From contig NZ_JBFAKK010000002.1 in assembly GCF_040655735.1 (NCBI RefSeq), positions 434,001-498,000 on the forward strand: a stretch of DNA of 64,000 bases, read 5' to 3'. The notes under the pieces are model-generated. The model was not told the DNA's origin, ran no database searches, and was given only the letters and a program-made list of their open reading frames with translations. The translations under genes were made by a program, and so were the position numbers. The DNA is from Phytomonospora sp040655735. Its GTDB lineage: Bacteria > Actinomycetota > Actinomycetes > Mycobacteriales > Micromonosporaceae. Positions 7,893 to 16,616 of the stretch are shown piece after piece (the stretch's first letter is position 1; the number at the start of each line of letters is the position of its first letter).

Positions 7893-8783
7893 TCAGAGCG
7901 GGAAGGCCCCCGCGCACGCCAGGTAGGCGCGCCAGCTGTGGCACGCGGCGACGTCGCCGTACCCCAGCCCGGCGGCGTGCCCGAGCAGGAAGTCTGCGGC
8001 GTCGACGAGGCCGACCAGGTCCAGCGCGAGCGGCAGCAGCTCCCGCTCGGCCGCTCCGAGCCGCCGGATCTGCTCGTACCCGGCGAGCATCCAGGCGGCG
8101 GCCTCGCGCGGCAGGGCGAAGTCGGCGCGGTCGACGGCGAGGTAATGGAAGGCGCGCGCGAGGTCGACGATCCAGGGCCCGCGCTGGAGCTCCCCGAAGT
8201 CGAGCAGCGCGGTGACCGTGCCGTCGGCGACGAGGAGATTGTGGCGGTGCAGGTCGTGGTGCAGCGGCCCCGACGGCAGTTCCGCGAGCGCGGCGAGCCC
8301 GTCGGCGCGCTGCCGGAGGAAGTCGCGCGCGGCGGCCCGCCACTCCTCGGCACCGGTGAGGGTCAGCGGTGCCGTGATGGCCCGGCGGAGGATCGCGACC
8401 CGGTCGACCGTGGCGACGCGCGGGTCGTCCCAACCGGCGGTGAGCAGATGGAGCCGGGCCAGGACGGCACCGCACTGCGCGGCGATCGCGCCGTCGATCT
8501 CCTCGGGCGCCGCACCGGCGATGAGCCGGAACACCGCGACCCCGGGCAGTCGCGGTTCGAACGGCGCCGGGGTCGGGAAGCCCTGCGCGGCAAGGAAGAC
8601 CACGAGATCCAGTTCGGCGTCGACGGTCGGCACGTCGGCGCCGAGGTAGCGCCGGACGACCACATCGCCGTGGCCGGTGGCGACGCGGACGGTGTCGTTG
8701 TCGGCGCCTCCCGTCAGGGTGACGGCCTCGCCGAGCGCGACGAGGCCGTGGTGGGCGAGGACGGCGGTCAGGTCGGGCGTCAC
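7893..8783 (-). CDS. Aminoglycoside phosphotransferase-family kinase-like protein
   Basis: About 296 residues with the protein-kinase-like fold of the APH/choline-kinase family. LHHDLHRHNLLV is the catalytic (Brenner) loop with the base Asp, and ALLDFGELQRGPWIVDLA holds the metal-binding Asp. Two GTG codons stand in tandem at 8786 and 8783; I prefer 8783 because TACGGT ends 6 nt before it, matching the leaderless pattern seen across the window. The substrate may be a small alcohol or antibiotic; resistance is not implied. Confidence 0.8.
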   Translation of the reverse strand: MTPDLTAVLAHHGLVALGEAVTLTGGADNDTVRVATGHGDVVVRRYLGADVPTVDAELDLVVFLAAQGFPTPAPFEPRLPGVAVFRLIAGAAPEEIDGAIAAQCGAVLARLHLLTAGWDDPRVATVDRVAILRRAITAPLTLTGAEEWRAAARDFLRQRADGLAALAELPSGPLHHDLHRHNLLVADGTVTALLDFGELQRGPWIVDLARAFHYLAVDRADFALPREAAAWMLAGYEQIRRLGAAERELLPLALDLVGLVDAADFLLGHAAGLGYGDVAACHSWRAYLACAGAFPL

Positions 8784-8807
8784 CACGGCACCGTAACCCC
8801 TGGCACG

Positions 8808-9437
8808 TCAGCCTTTCCGGCGCAGCATGACCGTGTTGTCCATGCGGATGCCCGTCGTCCCGTCGGGCTTGCGCTGCTCGCGCTCGTGCTCGGCGCAGAT
8901 CAGCGTCTCCCACTCCCCGTCGGCGAGTTCGAGTCCGGCGACGGTCTCCTGCGGCGAGGGGAACTCCACGCCCTCGGGCGGGTTCTCCATCCAGGAGGGC
9001 CAGCCCGCGTGGCTGCCGATGAGCAGGATCCCGCCGGGCGCGACCGCGCGGGCCGCCGAGCGCAGGATCCCCTCACGCGGGAGACCGGCCGGGGAGTGCA
9101 GGAACTGCGCCGAGACCAGGTCGTACTCGCCGTCGGGGAAGGTGTCGCCGAGGTCGTGGCGCTGCCAGTCGACGCGGTCGGCGACGCCGGCCTCGGCGGC
9201 GTGCGAGGCGGCGCGGTCGAGGGCGACCTGGGAGATGTCGGCGGCGGTGACCCGCCAGCCCCGCGAGGCCAGCCAGATCGCGTCGCCGCCCTCGCCGGCG
9301 CCGAGGTCGAGGGCGCGGCCGGGCGTCAGCTTCGCGGCCTCGCGTTCGAGGACGGCGTTGGCCTTGCCGCTCCACACGTGCGGGCTCTCGGAGTAGCGGT
9401 CGTCCCAGTATTCGCGGTTGGCGTCGTCATGGCTCAT
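8808..9437 (-). CDS. Class I SAM-dependent methyltransferase
   Basis: 209 residues. YWDDRYSESPHVWSGKANAVL is typical of small TehB-like/thiopurine-type methyltransferases; ALDLGAGEGGDAIWLASRG is motif I (SAM binding), VTAADIS motif II, and YDLVSAQFLHSP motif IV. The GILLIGSHAG strand closes the core. An inverted repeat TTGCCG-AAA-CGGCAA lies upstream at 9479-9493. The substrate cannot be told from sequence. Confidence 0.82.
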   Translation of the reverse strand: MSHDDANREYWDDRYSESPHVWSGKANAVLEREAAKLTPGRALDLGAGEGGDAIWLASRGWRVTAADISQVALDRAASHAAEAGVADRVDWQRHDLGDTFPDGEYDLVSAQFLHSPAGLPREGILRSAARAVAPGGILLIGSHAGWPSWMENPPEGVEFPSPQETVAGLELADGEWETLICAEHEREQRKPDGTTGIRMDNTVMLRRKG

Positions 9438-9495
9438 GCCGCCATGGTGGGCGCGGTGGGCGAAAGCCGCAAACTTCGTTGCCGAAACGGCAAAC

Positions 9496-9846
9496 TCAGC
9501 GTCGCCGCCGCTCCGGGGAGTGCTCTCCGGGCGCCGACAGTTCGGCGAAGACCTCGTCGGGGTCGTGGGCGCCGTGGAAGTGGACGTGCACGTACTTCCA
9601 CTCCCACGCCGTCTCGGGCGCGACGAGGTACCTCGCCTCGCTCCACTGCTCGGCGACGACCGCGAGGGGTCTCCCCGCGGCCGCCACGACCCACGTCGCC
9701 TTCCCGCCGGAGATGTAGGCCAGGTAGGGCATGGAGAGGATCGTCTCGACGACCTCCCCGATGGTCGCGCCCTCGATGATCTCCAGGTGCGGTGCCCGGC
9801 TGTCGTCGCCCATCGCCACGCTGTCGCGCGTCAGTTCGATTCCCAT
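9496..9846 (-). CDS. Conserved hypothetical protein (116 aa)
   Basis: Not assigned to a named family. It has an alternating strand/helix pattern with a distinctive YLAYISGGKATWVVAAAGRPLAVV segment and a Trp/His-rich WEWKYVHVHFHG region near the C-terminus. It is probably a small soluble alpha/beta protein. TAGGAT ends 6 nt before the ATG, supporting expression as a leaderless mRNA. It lies between the methyltransferase and an MFS gene on the same strand. Confidence 0.6.
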   Translation of the reverse strand: MGIELTRDSVAMGDDSRAPHLEIIEGATIGEVVETILSMPYLAYISGGKATWVVAAAGRPLAVVAEQWSEARYLVAPETAWEWKYVHVHFHGAHDPDEVFAELSAPGEHSPERRRR

Positions 9847-9861
9847 CGGCGAATCCTAGAG

Positions 9862-11082
9862 TCACACCGCCCGCGACATGCGCTCCAGCAGCCTCGGCTC
9901 CATCCGCAGCACGACCAGCGCCGCACCGACCCCGGCCGCAGCCGCCGCCCACCACAGGAACGCCGGGCCGACAGTGGCGAACAGCACCGTCGTCAGCGCC
10001 GGGCCGACCAGCCGCGCCAGCGCGTGGATCCAGTTCATCGCGCCCTGGTAGCGGCCCTGCGCGCCCGCCGGGGCGAGGTCGGCGGCGATCCCGCCGTAGA
10101 CGATCCCGACGACGACCTCACCGACCGACCACACCACCGTCGAGGCCATGTAGGTCCACAGCCCGCTCGCCAGTCCCGTCGAGGCCACACCGAGGCCGAT
10201 CACGATCCACGCCGCGGCGAGCACCCGCACCCGGCCCAGCCGCGCCAGCCTCGCGTACAGGACCGGCTGGAGGACGACGACGAGGACCGCGTTGACGACC
10301 GAGACCGCGCCGAACACCGCCGGGGACAGCCCGTCGAGGCGGATCGCCAGCGGCAGCGCGAACTCGACCAGGCTGTAGGTCGTCTCGCCGACCAGCGCCA
10401 GCGCGAGGAACGCCATCATCAGCCGGTCGCGCACCACGACCCCGTAGCCGCCGCGCTCGCCGGCCGCGCGGGTCCGCGCCGCCGACTTCGGCACGCCCGC
10501 GAGCACGATCCCGGCGAAGACCAGGCAGGTCACGATGTCGATGGCGAACAGCAGCCCGTAGCCGCGCTCGGCGAGGAAACCCGCCATCGCCGCGGCCGTC
10601 GCGGCGCCGATGTTGATCGCCCAGTGCATCAGGCTGAAGGCCCGTGCCCGCTTCGCGCCGGTCACCACGCTCGCGACCAGGGCCGCCGCGGCCGGCGGGT
10701 ACAGCTTCCCGGCGACACCGACCAGCAGCGCGGCGGCGATCATCAGCGGGACCGTCGGCACGACGTACAGGGCGCCGAGGCTCGCCGGGGCCGCCACCAG
10801 GCCGGTCAGCAGGGCACCGCGCGGGCCGATGCGGTCGGTCAGCCAGCCGCCGGCGACCGCGCCCAGCAGGCCGCCGAAGCCCAGCGCCGCCACGACCGTG
10901 CCCGTCGCCTCTTCGGTGACGCCCTTCGAGCCGAGGAAGAACACGATGAAGGGCACGACCATCGCGCCGATCCGGTTGGCGATCGTCCCGCCCGCGACGA
11001 TCCAGAACTGGCGGGGGAGGCCGCCGAAGCGGCTGTCGACGGCGGTGCGCGCACGGCTCTTCGGGGGAGTGTCAAGCAACAT
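9862..11082 (-). CDS. MFS transporter
   Basis: 406-residue, 12-helix major facilitator protein. AVAGGWLTDRIGPRGALLTGLV is motif A between helices 2 and 3, and LAPAGAQGRYQGAMNW lies after helix 10, as in the MdtH/YfcJ-like multidrug group. It is divergent from, and 69 bp away from, an ArsR/DUF5937 regulator, which is the likely controller. Substrate unknown. Confidence 0.85.
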   Translation of the reverse strand: MLLDTPPKSRARTAVDSRFGGLPRQFWIVAGGTIANRIGAMVVPFIVFFLGSKGVTEEATGTVVAALGFGGLLGAVAGGWLTDRIGPRGALLTGLVAAPASLGALYVVPTVPLMIAAALLVGVAGKLYPPAAAALVASVVTGAKRARAFSLMHWAINIGAATAAAMAGFLAERGYGLLFAIDIVTCLVFAGIVLAGVPKSAARTRAAGERGGYGVVVRDRLMMAFLALALVGETTYSLVEFALPLAIRLDGLSPAVFGAVSVVNAVLVVVLQPVLYARLARLGRVRVLAAAWIVIGLGVASTGLASGLWTYMASTVVWSVGEVVVGIVYGGIAADLAPAGAQGRYQGAMNWIHALARLVGPALTTVLFATVGPAFLWWAAAAAGVGAALVVLRMEPRLLERMSRAV

Positions 11083-11151
11083 GGGATGAGCTTCGGTTTC
11101 CCGTGATCACCGCAGTAGTGTTTTAGTCCCCGCTGAATGTTGAGGACCATT

Positions 11152-12138
11152 GTGCTCACCATCGAGTTCTCCGCCGGCGACGTCGCCCGCATGCGTTTCG
11201 CGCTGTCGTGCCTGTGGGAGGTCGCCAGCGCCTACCACGTCCTCCAGGGACCCGAAGGCCACACGGTCCTGCACCCCTGGGTCCGCCACGTCCGCCCTGC
11301 CCTCGACCGCGCCGGCCTCACCCCCAGGGGGGACAGCCTCCTCGCCGGGCTCATCCCGCCCGGCCCCACCTACGCGCCCGACTTCCTCACCCCGCCCCCG
11401 ACGAGCCTCGTCCCCGACCTCGACCGGGAACTCACCGTCCTGCGCGCCACCCCGCACGAGACCGTCCGCAAGGAGATCGACCTCCTCCACTGGGGCCGCA
11501 CACCCGCCGTCGAGGCCATGCACGACGACCCCGCCACCGGACTCGAACGCCTCGCCGGCGAGATCGGGACCCTCTGGGACATCGCCATCGCCCCCTACTG
11601 GCAGCGCATGCGAGCCCTCCTCGAAGCCGAGGTCTTCCACCGCGCGCGACTGCTCGCCGAACAGGGAGCCGAAGGCCTGCTCAACAGCATCCACGAACGC
11701 GTCAACTGGCACGAGAACACGCTGTCGGTCGCCAAGTGGTGCGCGGGCGCGACGACCCTGTCGGCCAACGGGCTCCTGCTCGTCCCGACCGTCTTCGTCT
11801 GGCCCGCCGTGCGCACCGTCCCCTCACCGGTCGACCCGCAGCTCGCCTACCCGCCCCGAGGCGTGGCGACCCTGTGGGAAACCGCCGCGAAGGCGCCGGC
11901 CGCGCTCGCCGCGGTGATCGGGAAAGGCCGGGCGCAGCTCCTCGTCGAACTCGACGCCCCGGCCTCGACGTCCGAGCTCGCCAAGCGCACCGGCATGACC
12001 GCCGGCGGGGTTTCCCAGCACCTGCGCGTGCTGCGCGAGGCGGGGTTGATCACCCCGCACCGGTTGGGGCACTCGGTGCTCAACGTGCGCACGGCCGCCG
12101 CCGACACGCTGCTGGCGGCGACGGCGAGCGCTGCTTAA
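11152..12138 (+). CDS. ArsR-type regulator with DUF5937 N-terminal domain
   Basis: 328 residues from the GTG at 11152; a GAGGA ribosome site ends 5 nt before it, so the ATG at 11137 is less likely. The first ~230 residues (start LTIEFSAGDVARMRFALS) are the DUF5937 sensor region of actinomycete ArsR-like regulators. The C-terminus holds the winged helix TSELAKRTGMTAGGVSQHLRVLREAGLI. It faces the MFS gene divergently. Its TAA overlaps the stop of the convergent cystathionine enzyme gene in the palindrome TTAA. Confidence 0.85.
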   Translation: MLTIEFSAGDVARMRFALSCLWEVASAYHVLQGPEGHTVLHPWVRHVRPALDRAGLTPRGDSLLAGLIPPGPTYAPDFLTPPPTSLVPDLDRELTVLRATPHETVRKEIDLLHWGRTPAVEAMHDDPATGLERLAGEIGTLWDIAIAPYWQRMRALLEAEVFHRARLLAEQGAEGLLNSIHERVNWHENTLSVAKWCAGATTLSANGLLLVPTVFVWPAVRTVPSPVDPQLAYPPRGVATLWETAAKAPAALAAVIGKGRAQLLVELDAPASTSELAKRTGMTAGGVSQHLRVLREAGLITPHRLGHSVLNVRTAAADTLLAATASAA

Positions 12139-13292
12139 GCCTTCCGCAGGGCGCTGTCGAAGTCGGCGATCAGGTCCTCGGCGGCCTCGATGCCGCAGCT
12201 GAGGCGGATGAGGTCGTCGTAGATGCCGACCGCCTCGCGTGCCTCGGGGCTCATGTTCGAGTGCGAGGTGCGCGCCGGGAACGTGATCAGCGACTCCACG
12301 CCGCCGAGGCTCGGCGCGACGAAGGGCAGCGTCAGCCCGGCGAGGAGGGCTTCGGCGGCATCGACTCCGCCCGTGAGGCGCAGGCTGAGCATGCCGCCGA
12401 AGCCGGACAGGAAACCCTTCGCGTGGTCGTGGTCCACGTGCGAGGGGAGACCCGCGTAATTGACCGCGCCGATCTTCGGGTGCGCGGTGAGGAACTCGGC
12501 GAGCGCGAGCGCGTTGGCGTTCTGCGCGGCGACGCGCAGCGCGAGGGTCTTCAGGCCGCGCGCGAGGAGGAAACCCGTGTGCGCGTCGAGGCTGCCGCCG
12601 TAGAGGTTGAGGGTCTTGCGGACGCGCTCGATGATCTCGGCGCTGCCCGCGATGGCGCCGGCGGTGAGGTCGGAGTGGCCGTTGAGGTACTTGGTCGCCG
12701 AGTGCACGACGATGTCGAAACCGGCCGGGACGGGCCGGTAGTTCACCGGCGAGGCGAAGGTGTTGTCGACGACGCTGACCAGGCCGTGCTCGCGCGCGAA
12801 GGCGACGACCTCGGGCATCCGCGCGACCCGCATGACGGGGTTGGCGATCGTCTCGACGTAGATGGCGCGCGTCCGCGGGGTGAGGGCCGCCTCCCACGTC
12901 TCCGGGCGCTGCGCGTCGATGAAGGTGTACGTCCAGCCCAGCGACGCGGCGCGCTCGACGAGGAAGTCGTGCGTGCCGCCGTAGAGGGCGTCGGCGACGA
13001 GCAGGTGGTCGCCCTCGGTCAGCAGCGTGTGCAGCGTCGAGGTGATCGCGGCCATGCCCGACGAGGTCGCCACGGCCGCCTCGGCGCCTTCGAGGGCGGC
13101 GAGCTTGCCGTGCAGGTAGTTCTGCGAGGGCGTCGAGTTGAGCCGCAGGTACTTGAGGTCGTGGTAGCGCGTGCCGGAGTCGACGGCGTAGACCGTGCTC
13201 TGGTAGATCGGGTAGACCACCGAGCCCTCGGGTCCCGGCCGCTGCTCGCCGGCGTGGACCGCCTGGGTCTCGATGCGCGGGTCGTCGATCAT
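12135..13292 (-). CDS. Cystathionine gamma-synthase/lyase-family PLP enzyme
   Basis: 385 residues, Cys/Met-metabolism PLP enzyme family, acting in transsulfuration. VVHSATKYLNGHSD contains the PLP-binding lysine; VDNTFASPVN, SSGMAAITSTLHTLL and GGVESLITFPARTSH are standard active-site segments. A GGAGGA ribosome site precedes the ATG. Synthase (homoserine ester plus cysteine) and lyase (cystathionine cleavage) cannot be separated on sequence alone. It stands alone and convergent with the ArsR gene. Confidence 0.88.
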   Translation of the reverse strand: MIDDPRIETQAVHAGEQRPGPEGSVVYPIYQSTVYAVDSGTRYHDLKYLRLNSTPSQNYLHGKLAALEGAEAAVATSSGMAAITSTLHTLLTEGDHLLVADALYGGTHDFLVERAASLGWTYTFIDAQRPETWEAALTPRTRAIYVETIANPVMRVARMPEVVAFAREHGLVSVVDNTFASPVNYRPVPAGFDIVVHSATKYLNGHSDLTAGAIAGSAEIIERVRKTLNLYGGSLDAHTGFLLARGLKTLALRVAAQNANALALAEFLTAHPKIGAVNYAGLPSHVDHDHAKGFLSGFGGMLSLRLTGGVDAAEALLAGLTLPFVAPSLGGVESLITFPARTSHSNMSPEAREAVGIYDDLIRLSCGIEAAEDLIADFDSALRKA

Positions 13293-13431
13293 GCTTCCTC
13301 CTCGGTCGCCTCATGGTCAACCTAGGCAACCGCCGGGTGTCCGGGCAGTCCATTCCGGGCCGGGGTGGCCGGTCTTTGACCGACTCATCGACAGGTGCCG
13401 ATCTTCGCGTCCGCCGCCGCGCGCCCGGCGG

Positions 13432-13437
13432 TACGCT
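13432..13437 (+). promoter_or_regulatory. -10 box (TACGCT) for leaderless DUF2530 mRNA
   Basis: TACGCT ends 6 nt before the GTG at 13444, and no ribosome-binding site is visible. Confidence 0.4.
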
Positions 13438-13443
13438 GGCGGC

Positions 13444-13701
13444 GTGCCGCACCCCAAGCCCACCGCCGACAGCCGCCTGCGCATGGCGCCGCCCCCGCCG
13501 GACATGCCGATGACGCCCTTCGCCGCCACCGGCACCGCCATCTGGCTGATCGCGGGCCTGGTCATGTACCTGTTCTTCAAGGACGACCTCGACGCCGCCG
13601 GGAAGGGCTGGTGGATCAGCACCTGCTGGGCCGGCGTGCTCTCGGGGCTGGTCGGGACGACGTGGATGGTGCTGCACGACCGGGCGCGGCCGAAGGACTG
13701 A
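13444..13701 (+). CDS. DUF2530 small membrane protein (85 aa)
   Basis: Two predicted transmembrane helices, FAATGTAIWLIAGLVMYLFF and a second around WWISTCWAGVLSGLVGTTWMVL, with a short Pro-rich cytosolic N-terminus (PPPPDMPMTPF) and a charged tail (DRARPKD). This layout matches the actinobacterial DUF2530 family. The GTG at 13444 is preferred over upstream in-frame codons because a -10 box lies exactly 6 nt before it. Function unknown. Confidence 0.7.
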   Translation: MPHPKPTADSRLRMAPPPPDMPMTPFAATGTAIWLIAGLVMYLFFKDDLDAAGKGWWISTCWAGVLSGLVGTTWMVLHDRARPKD

Positions 13702-13717
13702 GCCGCCCGGCCCCGGC

Positions 13718-14596
13718 TCACACCACCGGGTCGTGGCTTCGGATGAAGTCGAGAACGAGCGGCATCACCACATCCGGCTCGTGGAACAACAGGTCGTGGG
13801 TGCGGTCCTCGATGATCTCCACCCGCGAGTCCGGGACGTGCGCCAGGATCCGGTCGCGGGCCTCCAGCGGCTTGCCGACCGGGCTTCGCGCGCCCAGGAC
13901 GGCGAGCACGGGGACGTCGAAGGCCGCCAGATCCTTGTCGGTGAGGACCCGCGGCCACGGCAAGGTGCGGCGATACCCGACCGCCGCGCGAGAGAGGTCC
14001 ACCTCCAACTCGGTCGGCGGCCGATGCGGCATCGCGAACTCGGCCAGACGGCGCAGGTTCCTCTCGGTCGGCCGCAAGCCCGCGCGAAGGAACATCAGCA
14101 CCATGCGCCACGGCAGCTTCGTGAACGGGGTCGAGCCGTCGACGAAGGTCACGCTCGCCAGCCGTCGCGCGGAACCGTTGACGGCCAGCGCGGCATGCCA
14201 GGCCCCGTCCGAGTAGCCCATCAGGTGCGCTTTGGCGACCCCGAGCGCGGCCAGGACCTCGTCGAGCCAGGCGGCGAACTCGGCGGGGCCGGTGACCGGG
14301 GCGGTCTGCTCGGTGCGGCCCGGTGTCCCGATCGTGTCCGGCGCGATGACGGTGCGGTCGGTCGGCAGGTGGCCGATCAAGGGGTACCAGCACAGTCCGT
14401 TGCCGCCCATCGGAGGCAGCAGTACGAGGGGGGCCGCGTCGCCTCGGCCGTGGAGGTAGACCCGGGTCGATCCGAAAGCGGTCGCGACGTCCGTGGATTC
14501 GGGACGCTGCGGCCACTGTGCCTCGAACCGGTCGTAGTGCTCGAAGAACTCGGCGCGCGCCGGTGCGCTCGGGAATCGGCCGACTCGCCTGCTCAT
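13718..14596 (-). CDS. Alpha/beta-fold hydrolase
   Basis: 292 residues. PLVLLPPMGGNG holds the oxyanion-hole region, LMGYSDGAWHAALAVN the nucleophile elbow (here G-Y-S-D-G), and HDLLFHEPDVV the catalytic His. The start at 14596 has a strong GGAGGAG ribosome site. It faces a TetR gene divergently across two TATG-N2-CATA-like operator sites, so its substrate is probably sensed by that regulator. Substrate unknown. Confidence 0.85.
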   Translation of the reverse strand: MSRRVGRFPSAPARAEFFEHYDRFEAQWPQRPESTDVATAFGSTRVYLHGRGDAAPLVLLPPMGGNGLCWYPLIGHLPTDRTVIAPDTIGTPGRTEQTAPVTGPAEFAAWLDEVLAALGVAKAHLMGYSDGAWHAALAVNGSARRLASVTFVDGSTPFTKLPWRMVLMFLRAGLRPTERNLRRLAEFAMPHRPPTELEVDLSRAAVGYRRTLPWPRVLTDKDLAAFDVPVLAVLGARSPVGKPLEARDRILAHVPDSRVEIIEDRTHDLLFHEPDVVMPLVLDFIRSHDPVV

Positions 14597-14617
14597 CTCA
14601 GCTCCTCCAGATTTGAT

Positions 14618-14653
14618 GATATGACCATACCACTTAAATGATATGGGCGTACC
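14618..14653. promoter_or_regulatory. Paired operator sites between hydrolase and TetR genes
   Basis: GATATGACCATACC (14618-14631) and GATATGGGCGTACC (14640-14653) are direct repeats with a 22-bp period, about two helical turns. Each has a TATG-N2-(C)ATA/CGTA near-palindrome at its core, as expected for two TetR dimers on one face of the DNA. Confidence 0.5.
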
Positions 14654-14693
14654 ATGACGGGCGTTCGTCCTGCGACAGGAAGGAGCGCGGCCG

Positions 14694-15302
14694 GTGCCAC
14701 GCTTGGTCGACCACGAGGTGAGGCGGCGCCAGATCACCGACGCGGCCCGGCGGGTGATCGTGCGCGGCGGTCTGGACGCGGCGACGTTCCAAGCCGTCGC
14801 GGCCGAGGCCGGGATGTCGGTGCGCCTGGTGCAGTACTACTTCGGCACCAAGAAGGAGTTCCTGCTCGGCACGCTCGATTCCGTCGTGCACGCGATGGCG
14901 GCCAGGTTCACCGTGGAGCTCGAAGGCCTGGGGGCCGAGCCCGAGCCGCGAGTCGCGCTGCGAACGATCGGACGCGCTCTCCTGCCTCTCGACGACATCC
15001 GCCGCGACGAGGCCAAAGTCCTCGCCGCATACCAGGCCGCGCGGCTGAGCGGTTCCCAGTCCGTGCCCGCCGAGACGCTCGACCCGGCCGCCCTGCTCGT
15101 GCGGACGGCGGCCGAGCACATTCGCCGCGTGCGGGACGACGGACCCGACACACGCGCCGCGACCGAACTCGACGCCGAGCTGTTCACCGTGCTGGTCGCA
15201 GGGCTCTCGCAGTCGGTGCTCAGCGGGTTCCACTCCACAGAGAGGGCCGCGGAACTTCTCGACCACACCGTCGACCGCGTCCTGGGGTCGGGCGGCGGCT
15301 AG
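14694..15302 (+). CDS. TetR-family regulator
   Basis: 202 residues. The N-terminal helix-turn-helix reads ARRVIVRGGLDAATFQAVAAEAGMSVRLVQYYFGTKKEFL, the family hallmark. The C-terminal helical domain (about residues 60-200) would bind a ligand. A GGAAGGAG-type ribosome site precedes the GTG at 14694. Likely represses itself and the divergent hydrolase through the repeats at 14618-14653. Its stop shares a CTAG palindrome with the convergent PP-loop gene. Confidence 0.86.
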   Translation: MPRLVDHEVRRRQITDAARRVIVRGGLDAATFQAVAAEAGMSVRLVQYYFGTKKEFLLGTLDSVVHAMAARFTVELEGLGAEPEPRVALRTIGRALLPLDDIRRDEAKVLAAYQAARLSGSQSVPAETLDPAALLVRTAAEHIRRVRDDGPDTRAATELDAELFTVLVAGLSQSVLSGFHSTERAAELLDHTVDRVLGSGGG

Positions 15303-16459
15303 ACCCACACCTCGCGCAGCTCGGCGCGGCCGCGCGCGATGACGTCGAGGACGGGCGCGATGTCGGCGCCGGGCGGCCAGGGCGCGAGGTCGTCGGCGAC
15401 GGGCTCGGGCGTGGTCAGCCACTCCAACAGCGCGTCGAGGGCCGGCTCTCCCGGCTCCAGCGTCGCCGGGTCGACGCGGTAGGGCGTGGCGTCCTCGCCG
15501 CCGAGCGTCGTGATCAGCGCGGCGTACCGCACCAGGCAGGGCGCGCACGTGCCGCAGTTGACGACCGCGCCCTCGGCCGACTTCGGCGCCGCGCAGGAAA
15601 CCGTCGTGAAAAAGCCGGCCGGGTCGGCGCCCGCTTCCAGGGCTTCCCGGCAGGTCTCGCCCTTCGTCAGGTAGGCGAGGGGGTTGACGACGCGGTGCGG
15701 GAGGGCCAGGTGGCGCAGGACGACGTTGAGGCGCGCGAGCGTCACCGGATGCGCCGCGCGCACCCCGCCCGAGGGCGGCCACGCCGCGATGAGGCCGTTC
15801 TCGGGCACCCGCAGGTTGCGGATCCGGTGGCTGGAGCAGACCAGCAGGCCCGCCGCGAGGAACAGCAGCCCGCGCGTGCGGCCGCCCGTCGGGACCGTCA
15901 GCGACGCCAGCCGCGTCGGCGGCACCCCGAGGTCGGTGGCCAGCCTCCGCTGCACCGGACCGAGGCGGCGGTGGCCGCGGCGGTCGACGAGGACCAGCGG
16001 GCGGTCGGCGACGGTCGTGCCGTGGCAGAAGGAGTCGAGGCCACCGGTGAAGGCCACGACAGCGTCGGCTCGGCGGCCCCACCCCGGCACCTCCGGCGAC
16101 CAGTACGAGCTGCCGCCGCGCACCTCCAACGCCCACTCGTCGCCGGTCAGGTGGCCGAGGAGTCGCGACAGCATCGGCAGCGCCCGCCCCCACCTGGCGG
16201 TGTCGACCACGGGCAGGCTGACGGTGATGGACCGGGGGGAGCCGTCGGCCGTGGGCTCCGCGAGGCGGTCGGCGGTGTGGATCGCGTTGGCGAGGAGGAA
16301 CAGGTCGACGGCCGTCTGCGCCGGTGGGCTGTGCATCGCGCCGGCCAGCCGCGTGACGCCGGCGCTGACCTTGCGGCCGTTCACCGGGCGCACCGGCAGC
16401 GGCACCGGTGTCCAGCCGGGACGCGGCGACACCCGCGAACCGGCGAAGTCGAACCTCAC
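15299..16459 (-). CDS. QueC/QatC-like PP-loop protein (orphan)
   Basis: 386 residues. The N-terminal ~125 residues (AVDLFLLANAIHTADRLAEP, then HLTGDEWALEV) resemble the leader domain of QatC-like proteins. AVVAFTGGLDSFCHG (about 134-146) is an ATP-pyrophosphatase PP-loop of the SGGxDS type with Thr for the first Ser. NPLAYLTKGETCREAL and C289, C302, C305, C308 (SCA...NCGTCAPC) form a QueC-type zinc site. QueC makes 7-cyano-7-deazaguanine; QatC-type homologues belong to anti-phage Qat systems, but no QatA, QatB or QatD is adjacent. Activity here is unproven. A G-rich tract lies about 75 bp upstream. Confidence 0.7.
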   Translation of the reverse strand: MRFDFAGSRVSPRPGWTPVPLPVRPVNGRKVSAGVTRLAGAMHSPPAQTAVDLFLLANAIHTADRLAEPTADGSPRSITVSLPVVDTARWGRALPMLSRLLGHLTGDEWALEVRGGSSYWSPEVPGWGRRADAVVAFTGGLDSFCHGTTVADRPLVLVDRRGHRRLGPVQRRLATDLGVPPTRLASLTVPTGGRTRGLLFLAAGLLVCSSHRIRNLRVPENGLIAAWPPSGGVRAAHPVTLARLNVVLRHLALPHRVVNPLAYLTKGETCREALEAGADPAGFFTTVSCAAPKSAEGAVVNCGTCAPCLVRYAALITTLGGEDATPYRVDPATLEPGEPALDALLEWLTTPEPVADDLAPWPPGADIAPVLDVIARGRAELREVWV

Positions 16460-16530
16460 GCCGCTTCACCCCTCTCGCAGTCCACCCGGCGGCGGGGCGG
16501 GCTGGGCCCGCCGCGAGAAGTCTGCCGGAT

Positions 16531-16559
16531 GGGGGTGACGGGATGGGGGAGGGTGGGGG
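16531..16559 (+). other. Potential G-quadruplex upstream of the PP-loop gene
   Basis: Five G-runs (16531-16535, 16540-16542, 16545-16549, 16551-16553, 16555-16559) are separated by loops of 4, 2, 1 and 1 nt. This fits a compact G-quadruplex on the plus strand, in the presumed promoter region of the leftward gene at 16459. Confidence 0.5.
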
Positions 16560-16566
16560 TGCGGTC

Positions 16567-16609
16567 GGGCACGGCCGCGGTGGCTCCGGGGGCACCGGCG
16601 GCCGTGCCC
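16567..16609 (-). terminator. Long-loop hairpin after the 16617-17715 operon
   Basis: GGGCACGGCC (16567-16576) pairs with GGCCGTGCCC (16600-16609). The perfect 10-bp stem lies just after the stop codon at 16617 and has no U tract, as is common for actinomycete terminators. Confidence 0.45.
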
Positions 16610-16616
16610 GGGTCTC

